This document shows, one piece after another, positions 61,500 through 64,000 of a stretch of 64,000 bases of DNA. The notes under the pieces were generated by a model. That model saw only the letters and a list, made by a program, of their open reading frames with translations, did no database searches and had not been told where the DNA came from. This stretch comes from Pyropia yezoensis (Eukaryota > Rhodophyta > Bangiophyceae > Bangiales > Bangiaceae), in contig CM020619.1 in assembly GCA_009829735.1 (NCBI GenBank), forward strand, positions 11,398,375 to 11,462,374, in the 5' to 3' direction. How positions within the stretch are numbered: position 1 is the stretch's first letter; the number at the start of each line of letters is the position of its first letter. The position numbers and the translations under genes were made by a program.

Positions 61500-62564
61500 A
61501 TGGCCGACGCGGGCGGTGCAAATGGCGACGCGGCGGTGGACAAGCCGAGCCGAGCAGAGGAAATTGCAACGATGCGCACCGGCCTGCAATCCTCTGGGGT
61601 TGCCACCGTCTCCCCGCGGGCGCTTACCGGCGTCCTCGTGTCGGGCCAGTGGGCGCTCCTCTTCCCTGGCGGCGCGCGGGAGGCGCTCAAGCGGCGGGCA
61701 GACGCCAAGTACTCCCTCCGCTGGCCCGCCACCCCCGAGTTCATTCGCACCGCCGCCGCCACGGGCGCGCTCATCGTGCCCGTGTCGACGGTGGGCACGG
61801 AGGACATGGCGCAGGTGGTGGTCGACGCGCCCGAGGTGGCCGAGGCGATTCGCATATTTAATCGCTTCAAGCCGGCAGGCCGGACAAGTGGTGACGACAG
61901 CCCTACGGCGAGCAGCTCGACCCGAGGGCGCCGCTCTGGGGCTGGTGCCGCCGCCCGCACTGCCGACGCTGCCGCCGACACCACCACGTCAGACATGGCG
62001 GCGCGCATGCGCGACGCCGCCCGCGTGCCAGGGGCGGGGACTAAGGCGTGGCGCGGGGCCGTTGCCGACGGTGACGACGAAACGGTGCTGGTCCCGCCGC
62101 TAGCGATGCCGACCAGCGTGGACCGCCTGTACGTGCGGTTTGGGGTGCCCCTGCGGCTGGGCGCCGCGGCGCTGGACGACCGCGCTGCAACGGCGGCAGC
62201 GTACGAGGCGGTCCGCGATGCCGTCGCCGGGGGGGTGGAGGAGCTGCTCGACCGCCGCGAGCGGGACGCGTACCGGTCACCCGCTTCGCGGGCGGCGCTG
62301 GGGGTGGGCATGCGCGCGGGGCTCGGCGGCCGGCCAATGGGCGGAGAGGGGGAGCCACCGCGAGCCGACATGGGGGGGGTGGCGGCGGTCGAGGAGCCAC
62401 CGGTATCGGCGCGGGGGAGGGTCGGCGCGGAGGTGCGCCGGCTGGGGCGTCGTGTTGGGACTACCGTCAAGGCGGGGGGGGGGGTGGCCACCCCGGCATG
62501 GGCGTGGTCTGTGGGCGGCAAATACATAGACGCCGACGGCTTCCCGGTAGACGTGGTGGAGTGA
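61500..62564 (+). CDS. Phytyl ester synthase/DGAT2-like acyltransferase, C-terminal half only
   Basis: The 354-residue product carries GVATVSP, VLVSGQWALLFPGGAREALKR, YSLRWPATPEFIRTAAATGA and LIVPVSTVG. These are the central and distal blocks of plastid esterase/acyltransferases of the PES type (LLFPGGxREALH, LFWPExxEFVRMAA, IVPFGxVG), which esterify phytol and diacylglycerol. VDRLYVRFGVPL in the distal part matches the family's closing strand. The catalytic HxxxxD block and the N-terminal hydrolase domain are absent, and no upstream exon is visible in the 480 bases before it. The product is therefore a truncated paralogue, or its first exons lie beyond SF3a60. The start at 61500 is the first Met close to the conserved part; 61296 is an alternative. 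Confidence 0.62.
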   Translation: MADAGGANGDAAVDKPSRAEEIATMRTGLQSSGVATVSPRALTGVLVSGQWALLFPGGAREALKRRADAKYSLRWPATPEFIRTAAATGALIVPVSTVGTEDMAQVVVDAPEVAEAIRIFNRFKPAGRTSGDDSPTASSSTRGRRSGAGAAARTADAAADTTTSDMAARMRDAARVPGAGTKAWRGAVADGDDETVLVPPLAMPTSVDRLYVRFGVPLRLGAAALDDRAATAAAYEAVRDAVAGGVEELLDRRERDAYRSPASRAALGVGMRAGLGGRPMGGEGEPPRADMGGVAAVEEPPVSARGRVGAEVRRLGRRVGTTVKAGGGVATPAWAWSVGGKYIDADGFPVDVVE

Positions 62565-62712
62565 GGAGCCGTGGCGGGAAGCAGGTGAGGGCGAGTGGGG
62601 TTGTGGGGAATGGGGAGGGCGGCGCGTGGAGAGCGACACTCAATGGATAGGACCACACACAATCAAATGAGGCGCACGGAACTGGACCTGGCGGCGTCGG
62701 GTTTCATAAAGC

Positions 62713-63156
62713 TCAGTCGGCCAAGTCCACGCCCACCACCCCCCCGTGCCGCCGCTCAATCCACGCAACCAGTCCGTAGACCACGGCGGCGGTTGCGACG
62801 AGTACCCCCGCGACGCCATACGCCACCGTCGACCCCGCCCACTGCATGACTGCAGAGCCACCGACGGTGCCCACAATCGTCCCCACCGTCCGGACGACGC
62901 TGATAAACGCCTGGCCCGTGGCCTGCAGGTGGGGCGGCGCCAGGCGGGACGCCTCTGCCACGGTCGCTATATTCATCAGTGAGAACGTCACCCCATGCAA
63001 CGGCTCCACGAACAGCACGTATCGAGGGTCACTGATGCACACGTACACCGCCACCTGGACGACGTAGCACGCCATGGCGATGAGGAGCATGGCCGGCGCG
63101 CTGAGACGGCGAGATAGCCAGGGGGCGACCACAAAGAGGGGGACTTCACAAATGAC
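62713..63156 (-). CDS. MFSD6-like major facilitator transporter, last exon
   Basis: The exon starts after an acceptor GCAG at 63160-63157 (minus strand) in phase 0 and ends at the stop at 62713, 147 codons. It encodes VICEVPLFVVAPWLSRRLS, then four or five membrane helices: MLLIAMACYVVQVAVYVCIS, YVLFVEPLHGVTFSLMNIATVAEA, a polar APPHLQATGQ loop, and TVGTIVGTVGG to VLVATAAVVYGLVAWI. The SEIPxF start, E-LHGxTF and APPxLxATxQ blocks are typical of the MFS_1_like (MFSD6) family. The substrate cannot be told. The N-terminal exons lie to the right across the N gap. Confidence 0.78.
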   Translation of the reverse strand, partial: VICEVPLFVVAPWLSRRLSAPAMLLIAMACYVVQVAVYVCISDPRYVLFVEPLHGVTFSLMNIATVAEASRLAPPHLQATGQAFISVVRTVGTIVGTVGGSAVMQWAGSTVAYGVAGVLVATAAVVYGLVAWIERRHGGVVGVDLAD

Positions 63157-63517
63157 CTGCGCGGGTAACACAGGAGAAGGGGGGAGGGCATGGTCGCGGG
63201 GGTAAGAGGGAGCGCGCGCAATAGTGCGAAGAAAGAGTGTGGGTGAGCAGTGGAAGGGAAGGGGCACAGGGAGGAAGCACGTCCTACGACGGAAAAGGCA
63301 CAGTGGCGAGAGTCAGGCGGGTCAGGTGGCGAGCTAGTGCAGCAGCGCGTGACAATGACGGACATGGCCCGCCTTGGCCACAAGAGTAGCGCGGACAGAG
63401 GGCCATGGTGAGCTGCAAAGAGTGTGCGGCCCAACCCCTGACCGGGGGTAATCCATCAGCATGGGGCTTTCCGCAGACGCCTCATGTACATCGAGCCCAC
63501 GGGGTAGCCGCCACCCC
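63157..63517. other. Intron and unresolved sequence of the MFS gene
   Basis: This lies upstream of the last MFS exon on the minus strand. It is probably intronic; no convincing exon could be assigned. The short stretch next to the gap (63450-63517) is open in several frames on the minus strand. Confidence 0.4.
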
Positions 63518-63908
63518 NNNNNNNNNNNNNNNNNNNNNNNNNNNNNNNNNNNNNNNNNNNNNNNNNNNNNNNNNNNNNNNNNNNNNNNNNNNNNNNNNNN
63601 NNNNNNNNNNNNNNNNNNNNNNNNNNNNNNNNNNNNNNNNNNNNNNNNNNNNNNNNNNNNNNNNNNNNNNNNNNNNNNNNNNNNNNNNNNNNNNNNNNNN
63701 NNNNNNNNNNNNNNNNNNNNNNNNNNNNNNNNNNNNNNNNNNNNNNNNNNNNNNNNNNNNNNNNNNNNNNNNNNNNNNNNNNNNNNNNNNNNNNNNNNNN
63801 NNNNNNNNNNNNNNNNNNNNNNNNNNNNNNNNNNNNNNNNNNNNNNNNNNNNNNNNNNNNNNNNNNNNNNNNNNNNNNNNNNNNNNNNNNNNNNNNNNNN
63901 NNNNNNNN
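63518..63908. other. Assembly gap, 391 N
   Basis: This is a run of 391 undetermined bases inside the MFS transporter gene. Confidence 1.
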
Positions 63909-64000
63909 GCGGTGCCAACGTTGAGGATCATCACCGCAGCGAGAAAGACGGCCGAATATGGGGAGCACAGGAGGGAGGTCGCAAACGCGAACGCGCCGCC
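63909..64000 (-). CDS. MFS transporter, upstream exon fragment
   Basis: On the minus strand these 92 bases read AFAFATSLLCSPYSAVFLAA and then VMILNVGTA, a hydrophobic membrane-helix segment that fits the same transporter. The exon runs out of the window on one side and into the gap on the other. Confidence 0.5.

Overview
This is a eukaryotic nuclear window: genes lie singly on both strands, several have short GT-AG introns, and a nucleus-encoded plastid protein (HHL1-like) is present beside mitochondrial, spliceosomal, SNARE and translation genes. The DNA is very GC-rich, with long G/C homopolymers, Ala/Gly/Pro-rich proteins, mostly intronless genes and a chromodomain-bearing Ty3/gypsy element. 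I infer a photosynthetic alga, most likely a bangiophyte red alga of the Porphyra/Pyropia type; the lineage is an inference, the photosynthetic eukaryote is well supported.

1-8313 is a nest of retroelements. A Ty3/gypsy chromovirus enters from the left edge (end of gag, protease, RT, RNase H, integrase, chromodomain). It carries a 704-codon open frame on the opposite strand, then a polypurine tract and a 469-bp LTR (6582-7050). The LTR abuts the 3' remnant of a Ty1/copia pol, which is followed by a second copy of the same LTR in inverted orientation (7845-8313). The gypsy DNA is studded with small hairpins whose loop is AAGTN or AACTN and whose arms co-vary. 8314-11998 has no confident gene.

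11999-25501 holds PP1 catalytic subunit (+, introns), an HHL1-like plastid protein (-), a 3.3-kb low-complexity spacer, and a 2,330-residue Ala-rich coiled-coil protein (+). 25502-40690 holds two miniature inverted-repeat elements, an NT-C2 domain protein, a secreted LPMO-like chitin-binding type-4 protein with an extra C-terminal domain, and a RUS/DUF647 protein whose N-terminal part resembles a DNA photolyase/cryptochrome.

41245-50917 holds a tiny two-exon COX7a-like gene (-), eIF4A (+, introns), a membrin-type Golgi SNARE (-), a CCDC6-like coiled-coil gene (+) and a MGRN1/LOG2-like RING ligase (+). 51448-57465 holds two paralogous L-serine/threonine dehydratases (both -) that share a 753-bp tract with no visible difference, separated by duplicated and inverted repeats. 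58421-64000 holds SF3a60 (broken into three frames at homopolymers), an acyltransferase C-terminal-half protein (+), and an MFSD6-like transporter (-) interrupted by a 391-base N gap.

The genes are mainly unrelated housekeeping and plastid functions; there is no operon-like pathway. The most unusual content is the hairpin-decorated chromovirus with its antisense ORF, the photolyase-RUS fusion, and the recent gene conversion between the dehydratase paralogs.
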